64,000 nt of DNA from Devosia ginsengisoli (GCF_024707105.1 NZ_JANQAJ010000010.1:1-64000); one strand, 5' to 3'. Positions 35,511-44,186 are shown, counted from the stretch's first letter. Notes: a model not told the origin generated them from the letters alone. A program made the numbers and translations.

Positions 35511-35607
35511 GTCATTCCGGCGCAGGCCGGAATCCATCCTGAGGCACCTCCGCCTGTTGTGAATGTTCGGTCATCTCAGGATGGATCCCGGCCTACGCCG
35601 GGATGAC
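35511..35607. repeat. Type D inverted repeat
   Basis: GTCATTCCGGCGCAGGCCGG then AATCCATCCTGAG, loop, and CTCAGGATGGATCCCGGCCT ending GCCGGGATGAC. The arms are long and well matched; this is the fullest copy in the window. Confidence 0.8.
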
Positions 35608-36053
35608 ATCGAAGGTGTGGGGACATGGTGCGCAACCCCGCCATGCGCGGCGGAATCCCGAATTTCCTTGCTATTTCAGGCGCCTTGCCCCATATCAGCC
35701 CCATCGTCGCAGCCGGACATAAGTCCGGCACCAATATATCGCGACGGACTTCTCTTCTTATCCAATGCGGTGAGCGGCGAAGTCAGCCCGGAAACAATCT
35801 GTCCGGGTTCGAGCCAGCACCCGCGCGATATCTCCCTTTTATCGCCCGATTGCACCTGGATTGGTCATCGTTTCTCCGAAACGCTGAACAATCTGCGGCT
35901 TTGTTAGCCGCGCTTTCGAACCGGAAAAGTGGTGACCACTTTTCCTGAAAGCGCTGTGTATTGACCCGCCGACGCATGTGCGTTCGGCGACAAGCGCGCT
36001 GCATTGTTCTGCGCGCCTGCAAGCGCCCTATCGGCGCAGAAAGACGTGTTCAC
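35608..36053 (+). other. Long leader upstream of the RhlE-like helicase, with palindrome
   Basis: About 450 bases without a supported gene. A 23-base near-perfect palindrome at 35923-35945 (GGAAAAGTGGT facing ACCACTTTTCC) lies about 110 bases upstream of the helicase start; a similar palindrome is common between genes in Rhizobiales. Short inverted segments (CCGGACATAAGTCCGG near 35713) could fold. A long structured leader is usual for cold-induced DEAD-box helicase mRNAs; regulation is inferred. Confidence 0.5.
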
Positions 36054-37565
36054 TTGAACGACTTCATTTCCCTCGGACTGCCGACCATTCTCACCGACAG
36101 CCTGACTGCCGGCGGCTTTACCGAGCCCACCAAAATCCAGACCCAGGCCATTCCCAAGCTCCTCGAGGGCAAGGACATGATGGGCATTGCCCAGACCGGT
36201 TCGGGCAAGACGGCGGCTTTCGGCCTGCCCATCCTGGCCGGGCTGCTGACCCTCAACGGCCGTCCGCGGCCGCTGACCACCCGTGCCCTCATCCTGGCGC
36301 CGACGCGTGAACTGGCCGTGCAGATCGACGAAGCCATCCGCAAGTTCGCAGGCTCCAAGATGAAGCTCGATACCGTGCTGCTGCTGGGCGGTGTGTCGCG
36401 CTACCACCAGGTCAAGCGCCTGGAGCGCGGCGTCGACATCACCGTCGCTACGCCCGGCCGCCTCAAGGACCTGATGGATGACGGCAAGATCCGGCTCAAC
36501 GAGACGCGCTGGTTCGTGCTCGATGAGGCCGACCGCATGCTCGACATGGGCTTCATCGCCCCGGTGCGCGCCGTGGCCAAGGCCATCGGCATCAAGCGCC
36601 ACACCATGATGTTCTCGGCCACGATGGCGCCTGAAGTGGCGGACCTGGCCAAGAGCCTGTTGCAGGACCCGGTGCGGGTCGATGCTTCGGTGGCCGGTTC
36701 CACCGTGGTCAAGATCGACCAGCGCGTGATCCTTTCCGGTGCCAAGGCCAAGCGTGGCGTGCTCAACGAACTGCTGGCCAGCGAAACCGAGAATATGGAA
36801 CGCGTGATCATCTTCTCGCGCACCAAGCATGGCGCCGACCGCGTGGCCAAGAATCTCGAGATCGACGGACACAAGGCTGCGGCCATCCATGGTAACAAGA
36901 GCCAGAATGCCCGCCAGGCGGCGCTCAAGGGCTTTGCCACGGGTGAGGTGCGCATTCTGGTCGCCACCGATATCGCGGCACGCGGCATCGATGTGCCCGG
37001 CATCACCCATGTGGTGAATTACGAACTGCCTGACGATCCGGAGAATTATGTGCACCGTATCGGCCGCACCGGCCGCAACGGGGCTTCGGGCGTGGCCATC
37101 ACCCTCTGCGACGGCACCGAGCGCGGCAAGCTGCGCGATGTCGAGCGCCTGATCCGCCGGACCTTGCCCTATACGGGCGATCTGCATACCGGCAACGACA
37201 CCGGCGTGGTGGAAGCACCGCGCTCGGCCTACAAGAAGCCTGGTGGTGGCCGTCCGGGTCCGCGTTCGGCCAGGAATCCGCGCCAGCCGCAGGCTGATCG
37301 CCGTTCGCCGGCCGAGCGTCGGCCCTTCGCCGATTTCGCCAAGGAACTGGGTGGCAAGAGCCAGCCGCAGCCGCATCACCAGCCGTCCGAGGCGCCGCGG
37401 GCGCGCAATGATGGGCAGGTGAACCGGGTGCGCCGTGACAGCGAAACCGGCAAGCCGGTGGCCAAGCGCGCGGATGGCAAGCCGGCCGCTGCAGCCAACA
37501 ACAAGCAACGCTGGGGCAAGGCCCGCAAGGAAGCCTCGAAGACCCGGCGCAGCGCGAGCGCGTAA
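36054..37565 (+). CDS. DEAD-box RNA helicase, RhlE-like
   Basis: ATP-dependent RNA helicase of 503 aa. Motifs in order: Q (TKIQTQAIP), I (AQTGSGKTAA), Ia (PTRELAVQ), Ib (TPGRL), II (DEAD), III (SAT), V (ATDIAARGID) and VI (HRIGRTGR). The last 130 residues are basic and low in complexity (RPGPRSARNPRQPQADRRSP), as in RhlE proteins, and bind RNA. I use a TTG start at 36054 (LNDFISLGLPTILTDSL); there is no clear ATG near the domain and upstream in-frame starts (35961, 35976) add an unlikely Arg/Cys-rich extension. Confidence in the start is moderate. Confidence 0.9.
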   Translation: MNDFISLGLPTILTDSLTAGGFTEPTKIQTQAIPKLLEGKDMMGIAQTGSGKTAAFGLPILAGLLTLNGRPRPLTTRALILAPTRELAVQIDEAIRKFAGSKMKLDTVLLLGGVSRYHQVKRLERGVDITVATPGRLKDLMDDGKIRLNETRWFVLDEADRMLDMGFIAPVRAVAKAIGIKRHTMMFSATMAPEVADLAKSLLQDPVRVDASVAGSTVVKIDQRVILSGAKAKRGVLNELLASETENMERVIIFSRTKHGADRVAKNLEIDGHKAAAIHGNKSQNARQAALKGFATGEVRILVATDIAARGIDVPGITHVVNYELPDDPENYVHRIGRTGRNGASGVAITLCDGTERGKLRDVERLIRRTLPYTGDLHTGNDTGVVEAPRSAYKKPGGGRPGPRSARNPRQPQADRRSPAERRPFADFAKELGGKSQPQPHHQPSEAPRARNDGQVNRVRRDSETGKPVAKRADGKPAAAANNKQRWGKARKEASKTRRSASA

Positions 37566-37607
37566 GGCTCTTCTCCTTCAGGGAGAGGCGCAGAGGGAAT
37601 CAGATAG

Positions 37608-37638
37608 AAAAAGGGCGGTCCTGGTGGCCGCCCTTTTT
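37608..37638 (+). terminator. Rho-independent terminator after the helicase gene
   Basis: AAAAAGGGCGG, loop of nine bases, CCGCCCTTTTT. Symmetrical A and T tracts; it stands 43 bases after the helicase stop and just before the next gene. Confidence 0.9.
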
Positions 37639-37655
37639 GTTTTGGAGTTTTCAGC

Positions 37656-38546
37656 ATGACGACAATTGCGGTCATCGGACCCGGCGCGATCGGGGGCACG
37701 GTTGCGGCGTGGCTGGCGCAAAGGCCGGATTTTTCGATCACGCTCTGCGCGCGGACGCCGCTGGATGACCTGCGGGTCGAGACGCCCGAGGGCGTGATCA
37801 CGGCGCAGCCCGAAGTGCTGACCGACGCCGGCAAGGCTCGCCCGGTCGACTGGGTGCTGGTGGCGACCAAGACCTATGACGTGGACTCGACCAAGCCGTG
37901 GCTCGACCGGCTGGTGGGGGCGGATACGCGCGTTGCCATCATCCAGAACGGGGTGGAGCATGTGCAACTGTTTTCCCACCTGGTGCCGGCAGAGCGCCTG
38001 GTGCCCGTCATGATCAACCTGCCGGCGGTGCGCAGCGCGCCGGGGCGGATTGCGCAGCGCGGGCACGGCATCATCGCGGTGCCGGCGGGGCGCAATGGCG
38101 ATGAACTGGTGGGCTTGTTCGCGCATACGGAAATCGAGGCGGCGGCGCATGAGGATTTCCTGTCGCAGGCCTGGATCAAGCTGGCCGGCAATTGCGGGGC
38201 CATCGTGCCGGCGCTGACGCTGCGGGCGACGGGGCCGGTATGGAGCGACGGGCTAGAAGCCATCGTGCGCGGACTGGTGGAGGAATGCGTGGCGGTGGGG
38301 CGGGCCGAAGGGGCCAATATTCCGTCCAGCGTGGTGGAGACCACCGTCGCCAATGCGCGGAATTCGCAGGAGGGATCGATTGCCGGCTCCATCCATGCGG
38401 ACCGGCTGGCGGGGCATCCGATGGAAGTGGATGCGCGTAACGGAGTGATCGTGCGACGGGGCGAGAAGCACGGGATTGCGACGCCGATGAACCGCGTGCT
38501 GGTGACGCTGCTGGGGGCGGTGGGGAGTCCGTGGGTTCAGCACTGA
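37656..38546 (+). CDS. 2-dehydropantoate 2-reductase family protein
   Basis: NADP-dependent reductase of 296 aa of the ApbA/PanE family. Rossmann site TIAVIGPGAIGGTVAAWLAQ, then VLVATKTYD, IIQNGVEH, catalytic Lys in QAWIKLAGNCG and the C-terminal EVDARNGVIVRRGEKHGIATP. PanE reduces ketopantoate to pantoate for coenzyme A; many paralogues of unknown substrate exist, so I give no symbol. It starts 18 bases after the helicase terminator and is probably transcribed from within that gap. Confidence 0.88.
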   Translation: MTTIAVIGPGAIGGTVAAWLAQRPDFSITLCARTPLDDLRVETPEGVITAQPEVLTDAGKARPVDWVLVATKTYDVDSTKPWLDRLVGADTRVAIIQNGVEHVQLFSHLVPAERLVPVMINLPAVRSAPGRIAQRGHGIIAVPAGRNGDELVGLFAHTEIEAAAHEDFLSQAWIKLAGNCGAIVPALTLRATGPVWSDGLEAIVRGLVEECVAVGRAEGANIPSSVVETTVANARNSQEGSIAGSIHADRLAGHPMEVDARNGVIVRRGEKHGIATPMNRVLVTLLGAVGSPWVQH

Positions 38547-38548
38547 AC

Positions 38549-38693
38549 TCTTCCCTTCTCCTCTGAGGGAGAGACCGAGGGTGGGGGGTGTCAGTGGTCC
38601 ACAGAACTACTCCCGCCCAAGCTCTGCTACGGTCCTTCGGACCTAGCGACGCTGCCCCCCTCAAGGGGGAGGGTGGGCCGAGTGCCATCCACA
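38549..38693. repeat. Type B-like intergenic repeat
   Basis: CTTCTCCTCTGAGGGAGAG near 38552 and CCCCCTCAAGGGGGAGGGTG near 38655, plus an internal GGTCCTTCGGACC palindrome-like unit (38631-38643). It fills the gap between the convergent 37656 gene and otsA. Confidence 0.55.
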
Positions 38694-38706
38694 AGTGGCG
38701 GTGAGT

Positions 38707-40119
38707 TTAAGCCACCGAGGCCAGATAGAGGATGTCTCGCGTCCCGGTACCGGCGGTCGAGGCCGGGGCCAGCCTGTCGAGAAAGGCTTTCGACCAGTCT
38801 TCGACATTGTGTTTCTTGGCGGCTTTCATCAGGCGCTGCCAGCGGCGCTGGCGTTCGACCAGGTCCATATCCAGCGCCATGCGCAGGGCTTCGGCGGTTT
38901 CATCGGTATCGAAGGGATTGACCAGGATGGCATCCTCGAAAATCTCGGCGGCGCCGGCGAAGCGCGAGAGGATCAGCACGCCTGGATCCTCGGGGTCCTG
39001 GGCGCCGATATATTCGTGGGCGACGAGATTCATGCCGTCGCGCAGGGGGGTGACGAGGCCGACGCGGGCGAGGCGGTAGAGACCGGCTAGGCTCGGCTGG
39101 CCATAGGCGCGCTTCACATAGGTCAGGGGTTGCCAATCGGGTTCGGCAAAGCGTCCCATGACGCGGCCGCAAATGGCGTCCAGTTCGTCGCTGGTCTGCT
39201 TGTATTCCTTGATGGTGTCGCGCGAGGGCGGGGCGACCTGCAGCATATGCACCTGGCGGCGGAAGCGGCTGTCATTGGCGAGCAGTTTTTCGTAGGCCTC
39301 GACGCGCTGCGGCAGCCCCTTGGAATAATCGAGCCGGTCGACGCCCAGGATCAGTTGCTGGTCGCCCAGCGAGCGCTCCATGCGCCGGTTCATCTTGATG
39401 GCGGCGGGGCTGGTGGCGAGGCGGGCAAAGGCGTCGGGGTCCGAGCCGATGGGGAAGGCAGCGACTTCGGTACGGCCGAAATCCACCGATTTGAGGGGCG
39501 AACCGGCGAGGGTGGAGGGCGCCTGATGCTCGGCGAATTCGGTGAAGGCCGTCACGTCCCTATTCGCCTGCATGCCGACCAGATCGTAGCGCGACAGGTC
39601 GCGCATCAATTCCTGATGGTGGGGAATGGCGTAAAGCGCGTCGGTGGTTGGGAAGGGAATGTGCAGGTAGAAGCCGATGCGGTTGCGGGCGCCGAGCTGG
39701 CGCAATTCGCTGGCCAGCGGGATCAGGTGATAGTCATGCACCCAGATGATGTCGTCGGGCTTGAGCAAAGGCAGCAAGGCGCGGGCGAACTGCGTGTTGA
39801 CCCGGCGATAGCCCTCATACCAATGGGCCTCGATGGTGGCGAGGTCGAGCCGCAGGTGGAAGCTGGGCCAGAGGATGGAATTAGAAAAGCCGGCGTAATA
39901 GGCCTGATAATCCTCGCGGGTCAGGTCGATCTGGGCCACGGAGAGCCCGTCGATGGAATCAAATTTCGCCTTGGGGGATGGCTCATCCACCAACCGGCCG
40001 GACCAGCCGAACCAGAAACCTTCGCGGGCGGCCAGCGTGTCGCGCAGGGCGACGGCCAGGCCGCCAGCCGCCGGGCCCTTGCCCGGCGTTCGGTTGGATA
40101 CAATGATGATACGGCTCAT
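38707..40119 (-). CDS. otsA: Alpha,alpha-trehalose-phosphate synthase OtsA
   Basis: Glycosyltransferase family 20 enzyme of 470 aa; it joins UDP-glucose and glucose-6-phosphate to trehalose-6-phosphate in the cytoplasm. Hallmarks: SNRTPGKGPAAGGLAVAL, FGWSG, DIIWVHDYHLIPLASEL, GFYLHIPFP, VDRLDYSKGLPQRVEAYE and TPLRDGMNLVAHEYIGAQ, covering donor and acceptor sites. It lies 22 bases after otsB on the same strand. Trehalose made here is an osmoprotectant; the window also encodes trehalose uptake (thu). Confidence 0.96.
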   Translation of the reverse strand: MSRIIIVSNRTPGKGPAAGGLAVALRDTLAAREGFWFGWSGRLVDEPSPKAKFDSIDGLSVAQIDLTREDYQAYYAGFSNSILWPSFHLRLDLATIEAHWYEGYRRVNTQFARALLPLLKPDDIIWVHDYHLIPLASELRQLGARNRIGFYLHIPFPTTDALYAIPHHQELMRDLSRYDLVGMQANRDVTAFTEFAEHQAPSTLAGSPLKSVDFGRTEVAAFPIGSDPDAFARLATSPAAIKMNRRMERSLGDQQLILGVDRLDYSKGLPQRVEAYEKLLANDSRFRRQVHMLQVAPPSRDTIKEYKQTSDELDAICGRVMGRFAEPDWQPLTYVKRAYGQPSLAGLYRLARVGLVTPLRDGMNLVAHEYIGAQDPEDPGVLILSRFAGAAEIFEDAILVNPFDTDETAEALRMALDMDLVERQRRWQRLMKAAKKHNVEDWSKAFLDRLAPASTAGTGTRDILYLASVA

Positions 40120-40141
40120 GCGGTGCCCCCGGTCAGTCCAG

Positions 40142-40912
40142 TCAATTGGTCAAGGTACGGTCTCGCGCCGCGATATCGCCCAGACCCTGGATGAGGGCGT
40201 GGACGGAGGCCACATTGGCGATGCGCATGCGCGCAGCGGTGTCGCCTTCGCCCAGCTTGATGCCGACGCCACCCAGGTCCTGGGCCGCGATGAAGGCATC
40301 CTCGTCGGTCGTGTCGTCGCCGATGAAAATCGGCGTGCGGCCGAGAAAGGGTTCCTCGCGCATGAAGGCGCGCAGGGCCTGGCCCTTGCTGGCGGCGCGC
40401 GGCCGCGCCTCGATCACCATCTTGCCGGGCACGAGGGTGAAATCGGTAACGCTGTGTACCGCTTCTTCCATGGCGATGCGCACGGCGGCTTCGAGTTCGG
40501 GCGCCTGGCGATAATGCAGGGCGACGGCGCCTTCCTTGGTTTCCAGCAGCAGGGCCGGATTGGCCACGACCAGCGGCGAGACGGCTTGGGCGATCTCCTC
40601 GGCGCCGATAATGGCGGCGGGGTCGACGGTTTCCACCACACCATCGGCACGGCGGCGCTGGGTGCCGTGGGCGCCGGCTATGGGCAGATGCAGCGGCGCG
40701 AGATAGCGATCGATATCGGCGATCTCGCGGCCTGTCAGCACGGCAAAGGCGCTGTCGAGCTCGCGCACGGCGCGTTCGAGCTGGTTCGCCAGGGTGTCGG
40801 GCACCTCGACGGCATCGGGGGTTTCGGCGATCTCGACCAGCGTGCCGTCGAAATCGGTGAAGATAGCCAATTGGGGAATGGCATGGGGGGCAACGGCATC
40901 GATCTGCGCCAT
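40142..40912 (-). CDS. otsB: Trehalose-6-phosphate phosphatase OtsB
   Basis: HAD-superfamily phosphatase of 256 aa acting after OtsA. Motif I is FTDFDGTLVEIAETP (nucleophile Asp in DFDGT), motif II is FAVLTGRE, then GAHGTQRR and motif IV GDDTTDEDAFIAAQ. I start at ATG 40912, which has AAGG eight bases upstream, rather than at a TTG 12 codons before. It precedes otsA in an otsBA operon. Confidence 0.95.
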   Translation of the reverse strand: MAQIDAVAPHAIPQLAIFTDFDGTLVEIAETPDAVEVPDTLANQLERAVRELDSAFAVLTGREIADIDRYLAPLHLPIAGAHGTQRRRADGVVETVDPAAIIGAEEIAQAVSPLVVANPALLLETKEGAVALHYRQAPELEAAVRIAMEEAVHSVTDFTLVPGKMVIEARPRAASKGQALRAFMREEPFLGRTPIFIGDDTTDEDAFIAAQDLGGVGIKLGEGDTAARMRIANVASVHALIQGLGDIAARDRTLTN

Positions 40913-41093
40913 CGGGGGGACCTTTTGCGGAACATGACCCTGATGCAACGCGCAGCGTCCGGTTTGGTTCGACCGGGCATGGCTGGCATGCAGCAGCGCC
41001 GGCTGAATGGTGGATTAACGAGGCATTCCCGCGGCGTTCAACGTGTGGCGGGTAGGTGGCGATCCAGCGTCAACTCATGCGGATCGAAACCCG

Positions 41094-41168
41094 ATGTCCC
41101 AGCTTGTTCTCACCGCGCTTTTCGCGCTTGCCCTTAGCTTCCTGACCGTCGCGGCCTCGTTCGCCTAG
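41094..41168 (+). CDS. Possible small hydrophobic peptide (24 aa)
   Basis: ATG at 41094 opens a 24-codon frame, MSQLVLTALFALALSFLTVA then ASFA, a single hydrophobic helix ending in TAG. It sits in the gap between otsB and the convergent META gene. No good ribosome site is seen. It could be a small membrane protein or chance; low confidence. Confidence 0.25.
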   Translation: MSQLVLTALFALALSFLTVAASFA

Positions 41169-41171
41169 GCG

Positions 41172-41948
41172 TCAGGGCGTCTGGACCAGTCCGGCCAGCG
41201 CGACGCCGGCGGCATCGACGAGCTTGAGGCCGTTGCCGGCCAGTTCATAGCCCCTGGTAGCGGTGAGCGCCGCGAAGAAGCGCGCCTCCTGCGCCATGAT
41301 GGCGGGGGCGCAGGCCCGGCGGGTGCCGGCGACGGGGCCGAAGCTCAGCGGCGGGTCCTCGAAGCTGGCTTCGGTGAAATAGTTGTTGCAGCCGCCATTG
41401 CCGCCGGCGCGATGATCGGCGGCGATGGAGAAGGTGACCGCGGTATCGGCGAGGACGGGGTCGCCACCGATGCTGGTCAGCGTCCAGACCACATCGAGCA
41501 GCGGATTGGGCGCCTCGACCGGCGGCAGCACCTGTTCGGGCGGATCATGCGGCGGAGGCGGAGAGAATTCCACCGGGATCAGGATGCCCGACGGCATCAG
41601 CGCATCGACCGGCACCGGCTGCCAGTTGCGGAAGATAACATAGCCCCGGCTGCGGATTTCGGCGACGAGGCCAAAGCTGCCGCCATTGGCCAGAACGTCG
41701 CTGCGCACATTGAGCGTGAACTGGATGGGCGAGCCGGCCTTGCCGCCGAGACCGGCATGGGCGCCGGTGACGCGTTGCTGGCCCGGCATGGTGACCAGGT
41801 TGACCGTCAGCGCCGCATCGGATGGCAGCGCCATGCGCTCGCGCCAACTGACCAGGCCGGTGAAGGTGACATCTTCGGCAAAGGCGGGGGCGGCCATGAG
41901 CAAAGCGAGCAGGGCCAGGGCAAAGCGAGTGAGCCTCATGGGCAACAT
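41172..41948 (-). CDS. YbaY-like plus META domain exported protein
   Basis: Exported protein of 258 aa. The signal peptide (MRLTRFALALLALLMAAPAF from the fourth codon) is followed by a YbaY/YscW-type beta domain (about 25-130: VTFTGLVSWRERMALPSDAA, AEIRSRGYVIFRNWQPVPVD). A proline-rich linker (SPPPPHDPPEQVLPPVEAPN) leads to a META domain (about 150-255: WTLTSIGGDPV, GGNGGCNNYFTEASFEDPPL, RRACAPAIMAQE). Start 41948 has GGAG six bases upstream. META domains are linked to envelope stress and heat-shock lipoproteins such as HslJ; this one has no lipobox. Confidence 0.85.
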   Translation of the reverse strand: MLPMRLTRFALALLALLMAAPAFAEDVTFTGLVSWRERMALPSDAALTVNLVTMPGQQRVTGAHAGLGGKAGSPIQFTLNVRSDVLANGGSFGLVAEIRSRGYVIFRNWQPVPVDALMPSGILIPVEFSPPPPHDPPEQVLPPVEAPNPLLDVVWTLTSIGGDPVLADTAVTFSIAADHRAGGNGGCNNYFTEASFEDPPLSFGPVAGTRRACAPAIMAQEARFFAALTATRGYELAGNGLKLVDAAGVALAGLVQTP

Positions 41949-42024
41949 GGCGATCTCCATCCTTTGGCAGCTAAACTAGCGCATGGCTGTGTCGGTTGCG
42001 AGGCGGGTAGCGGATATCTCCTGA

Positions 42025-42116
42025 GACCTCATGGTGAGCTTGTCGAACCACGAGGTCGAGAGAGTGGAGCCATAGTGCCACGCCCTCGTGGTTCGACAAG
42101 CTCACCATGAGGGCTA
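42025..42116. repeat. Type C inverted repeat
   Basis: GACCTCATGGTGAGCTTGTC then GAACCACGAGGTC, loop, CCTCGTGGTTCGACAAGCTC then ACCATGAGGG: near-perfect arms of about 32 bases. It lies downstream of allA and may end its transcription. Confidence 0.85.
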
Positions 42117-42123
42117 CTGGGGG

Positions 42124-42612
42124 CTACCGCGTCACGGTCCAAGGCTCATCGAAATGATGCTCTTCGAGGTTGTTCCCCTCGCCGCCACGATCCACGACCA
42201 GGAAGTCGCTTTCGGCCTCCAACGGGGTGAGGACGCCGTGCCAGGTGTTCATGGCGATGTTGACGCCCTGGCCGGTTGCGGGCTGGAAGGCGCGGAGGCG
42301 GACCGGGGTGCCGGCGTTGTCTTCGGCCACGATGACCAGCCAGGGATTGGCCGAGAGCGGATAGAAGGCCTGGCTGCCGAGGGGGTGGCGCTCGACCAGC
42401 TTGAGCGTCAGCGGCAGGGCATAGGGCTGGCCGCGAAACAGCGAGATGAGCGGGCGGGGCTCGGGGCCGCCCAGCTCGATCCGCGCCAGGTCGTGGTAGC
42501 GCTCGGTCATGCCGTTATTGATGGGATAATGCTGCGCGCCATCCGTTTCGATCACCTGGCCGAAAGGGGCGAAGGCGGCGGCGGAGAGGGGCTCGATGAC
42601 CAGGCTGGCCAT
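42124..42612 (-). CDS. allA: Ureidoglycolate lyase AllA
   Basis: Cytoplasmic enzyme of 162 aa that splits (S)-ureidoglycolate into glyoxylate and urea. Cupin-like: SAAAFAPFGQVIETDGAQHY near the N-terminus, PLGSQAFYPL, and AMNTWHGVLTPLEAESDFLV with the active-site His/Trp-Glu region. Length is normal for the family. Start 42612 lies two bases after the stop of the ureidoglycine aminohydrolase gene, so the two form an operon covering consecutive steps. The open frame running further upstream is readthrough. Confidence 0.93.
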   Translation of the reverse strand: MASLVIEPLSAAAFAPFGQVIETDGAQHYPINNGMTERYHDLARIELGGPEPRPLISLFRGQPYALPLTLKLVERHPLGSQAFYPLSANPWLVIVAEDNAGTPVRLRAFQPATGQGVNIAMNTWHGVLTPLEAESDFLVVDRGGEGNNLEEHHFDEPWTVTR

Positions 42613-42614
42613 GG

Positions 42615-43436
42615 CTAGAGATCCAGCCGGGCGTGGCGGTTCACGTCCTTGTAGAGCAGGTAGCGGAAGCGGTTGGGGCCGGCATAGCAGGCCTGCGGGC
42701 AAAAGGCGCGCAGCCACATGAAATCGCCGGCTTCGACCTCGACCCAATCGCGGTTGAGGCGATAGACGGCCTTGCCTTCGAGCACGTAGAGGCCGTGCTC
42801 CATGACATGGGTTTCCTCGAAGGGAATGACGGCGCCCGGCTGCAGGGTCACGATGTTGACATGCATGTCGTGGCGCAAATCGGTCGGATCGACGAAACGC
42901 GTCGTGCCCCAGGTGTCCCTGGTGTCGGGCATCCAGCGGATGGGCTCGTCCTGTTCGTTGGTGACGAAGGCGGTGGGCTTGTCGACGTCCTCGACTGCTT
43001 CGTAGCGCTTGCGGATCCAGTGGAGGCGGACAGGAGCGGCGCCGGTATTGGACAGGGACCAGTTGCAGCCCGGCGGCAGGAAGGCGTAGCCGCCGGGGCG
43101 CAGGAGGTGCGGCTTGCTCTCGATGGTGACATTGGCTTCGCCCTCGACCACGAAGAGCACGCCTTCGGCTGCCGGATTGGGTTCGGGCCGGGTGCTGCCG
43201 CCGCCGGGCGCCACTTCCATGATGTATTGCGAGAAGGTCTCGGAGAAACCGGTCATGGGCCGGGCGATGATCCAGGCCCGGGTCTTGTCCCAATGGGGCA
43301 GGGCGCTGGCGACGATGTCGCGCATCACGCCATGGGGGATGACGGCATAGGCCTCGGTAAAGACGGCGCGGCCGGTATGGAGCGCAGCCTGCTTGGGCAG
43401 GCCGGCTGACGGCGTGGCGTAAGGTGTGTCGGCCAT
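42615..43436 (-). CDS. allE: (S)-ureidoglycine aminohydrolase (bicupin)
   Basis: Bicupin enzyme of 273 aa (YlbA/UGlyAH family); it releases ammonia from (S)-ureidoglycine to give ureidoglycolate. First cupin around residues 70-135 (VLFVVEGEANVTIESKPHLL, GGYAFLPPGCNWSLSN). Second cupin around 190-265, where metal ligands are usual: PFEETHVMEHGLYVLEGKAV and VEAGDFMWLRAFCPQ. It feeds AllA directly. Its substrate would come from allantoate amidohydrolase (AllC), which is not in the window. Confidence 0.92.
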   Translation of the reverse strand: MADTPYATPSAGLPKQAALHTGRAVFTEAYAVIPHGVMRDIVASALPHWDKTRAWIIARPMTGFSETFSQYIMEVAPGGGSTRPEPNPAAEGVLFVVEGEANVTIESKPHLLRPGGYAFLPPGCNWSLSNTGAAPVRLHWIRKRYEAVEDVDKPTAFVTNEQDEPIRWMPDTRDTWGTTRFVDPTDLRHDMHVNIVTLQPGAVIPFEETHVMEHGLYVLEGKAVYRLNRDWVEVEAGDFMWLRAFCPQACYAGPNRFRYLLYKDVNRHARLDL

Positions 43437-43451
43437 GGTGTCCCCGGAACG

Positions 43452-44135
43452 TCAGGCGGTCTGGCGATAATCGGCGACGATATGGCCGGCTGCAAGGGCC
43501 TCGTTTTCATAGACCTGCTTGCGCCAGGTTTCCCTGAGCGCGGCCTCGTACCAGTCCTGCATAGCGGGCAAGTCGAGCAGGCGCCTGGCATAGGCGGCGG
43601 CCGGGGCGCCGAGCTTGAGATCGTAGGTCTGTACGCGGAAGGCGACGGGGCAGAAAAAGGCATCGACGGCGGTGAAGCTGTCGCCGGCAAGGAAGGGGCC
43701 GCCGAAGCGGGTGAGGCCTTCGGTCCAGAGCGTGTCGAGGCGGGCGATATCGGTGGCAAGGCCTGCCGGGATTTCCTTCAGCTCGACGCGGATGCCGACA
43801 TTCATGCCGCAGATATTGCGCAGGCTCGGGAAGCTCGAATGCATTTCCGATGCGGCCGAGCGGGCAAAAGCGCGGGCGTGCCTGTCGGCGGGCCAGACCT
43901 TGGGATGGGTTTCGGCCAGGTATTCGGCAATGGCCAGGGAATCCCAGACCACGGTTTCGCCATCGACCAGGCACGGGAAGCGGCCGCTGGGCGAGACATC
44001 GCCAAAGGCCAAAGCCGGGCCATCGGTGAAGGGGCGGACCTGCTCGTCAAAGGGGATACCGAGTTCGCGCATCAGTATCCAGGGGCGCAGCGACCAGGAC
44101 GAATAGTTCTTGTTGGCGACGTAGAGTGTGACCAT
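43452..44135 (-). CDS. Glutathione S-transferase family protein
   Basis: A 227-aa GST-like protein. N-terminal thioredoxin-fold domain LYVANKNYSSWSLRPWILMR (the SSWS stretch holds the likely catalytic Ser), GRFPCLVDGETVVWDSLAIA and the C-terminal helical domain after about residue 90. It lies upstream of the ureidoglycine gene on the same strand with a 15-base gap, so it may be co-transcribed; no known role in purine breakdown. Substrate unknown. Confidence 0.88.
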   Translation of the reverse strand: MVTLYVANKNYSSWSLRPWILMRELGIPFDEQVRPFTDGPALAFGDVSPSGRFPCLVDGETVVWDSLAIAEYLAETHPKVWPADRHARAFARSAASEMHSSFPSLRNICGMNVGIRVELKEIPAGLATDIARLDTLWTEGLTRFGGPFLAGDSFTAVDAFFCPVAFRVQTYDLKLGAPAAAYARRLLDLPAMQDWYEAALRETWRKQVYENEALAAGHIVADYRQTA

Positions 44136-44186
44136 GGGAGCCCTCCGATAGTCACGCGCATAGCGCCTTGCCGGGCGCGCCGCAAG

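Noticed and set aside
35904..37508. A 534-codon minus-strand frame
   Set aside because: Antisense to the DEAD-box helicase with all its motifs; composition is typical of a shadow frame.
42615..43293. Upstream extension of the allA reading frame across the aminohydrolase gene
   Set aside because: The extension is out of frame with the clearly conserved bicupin gene; AllA has normal length from 42612.
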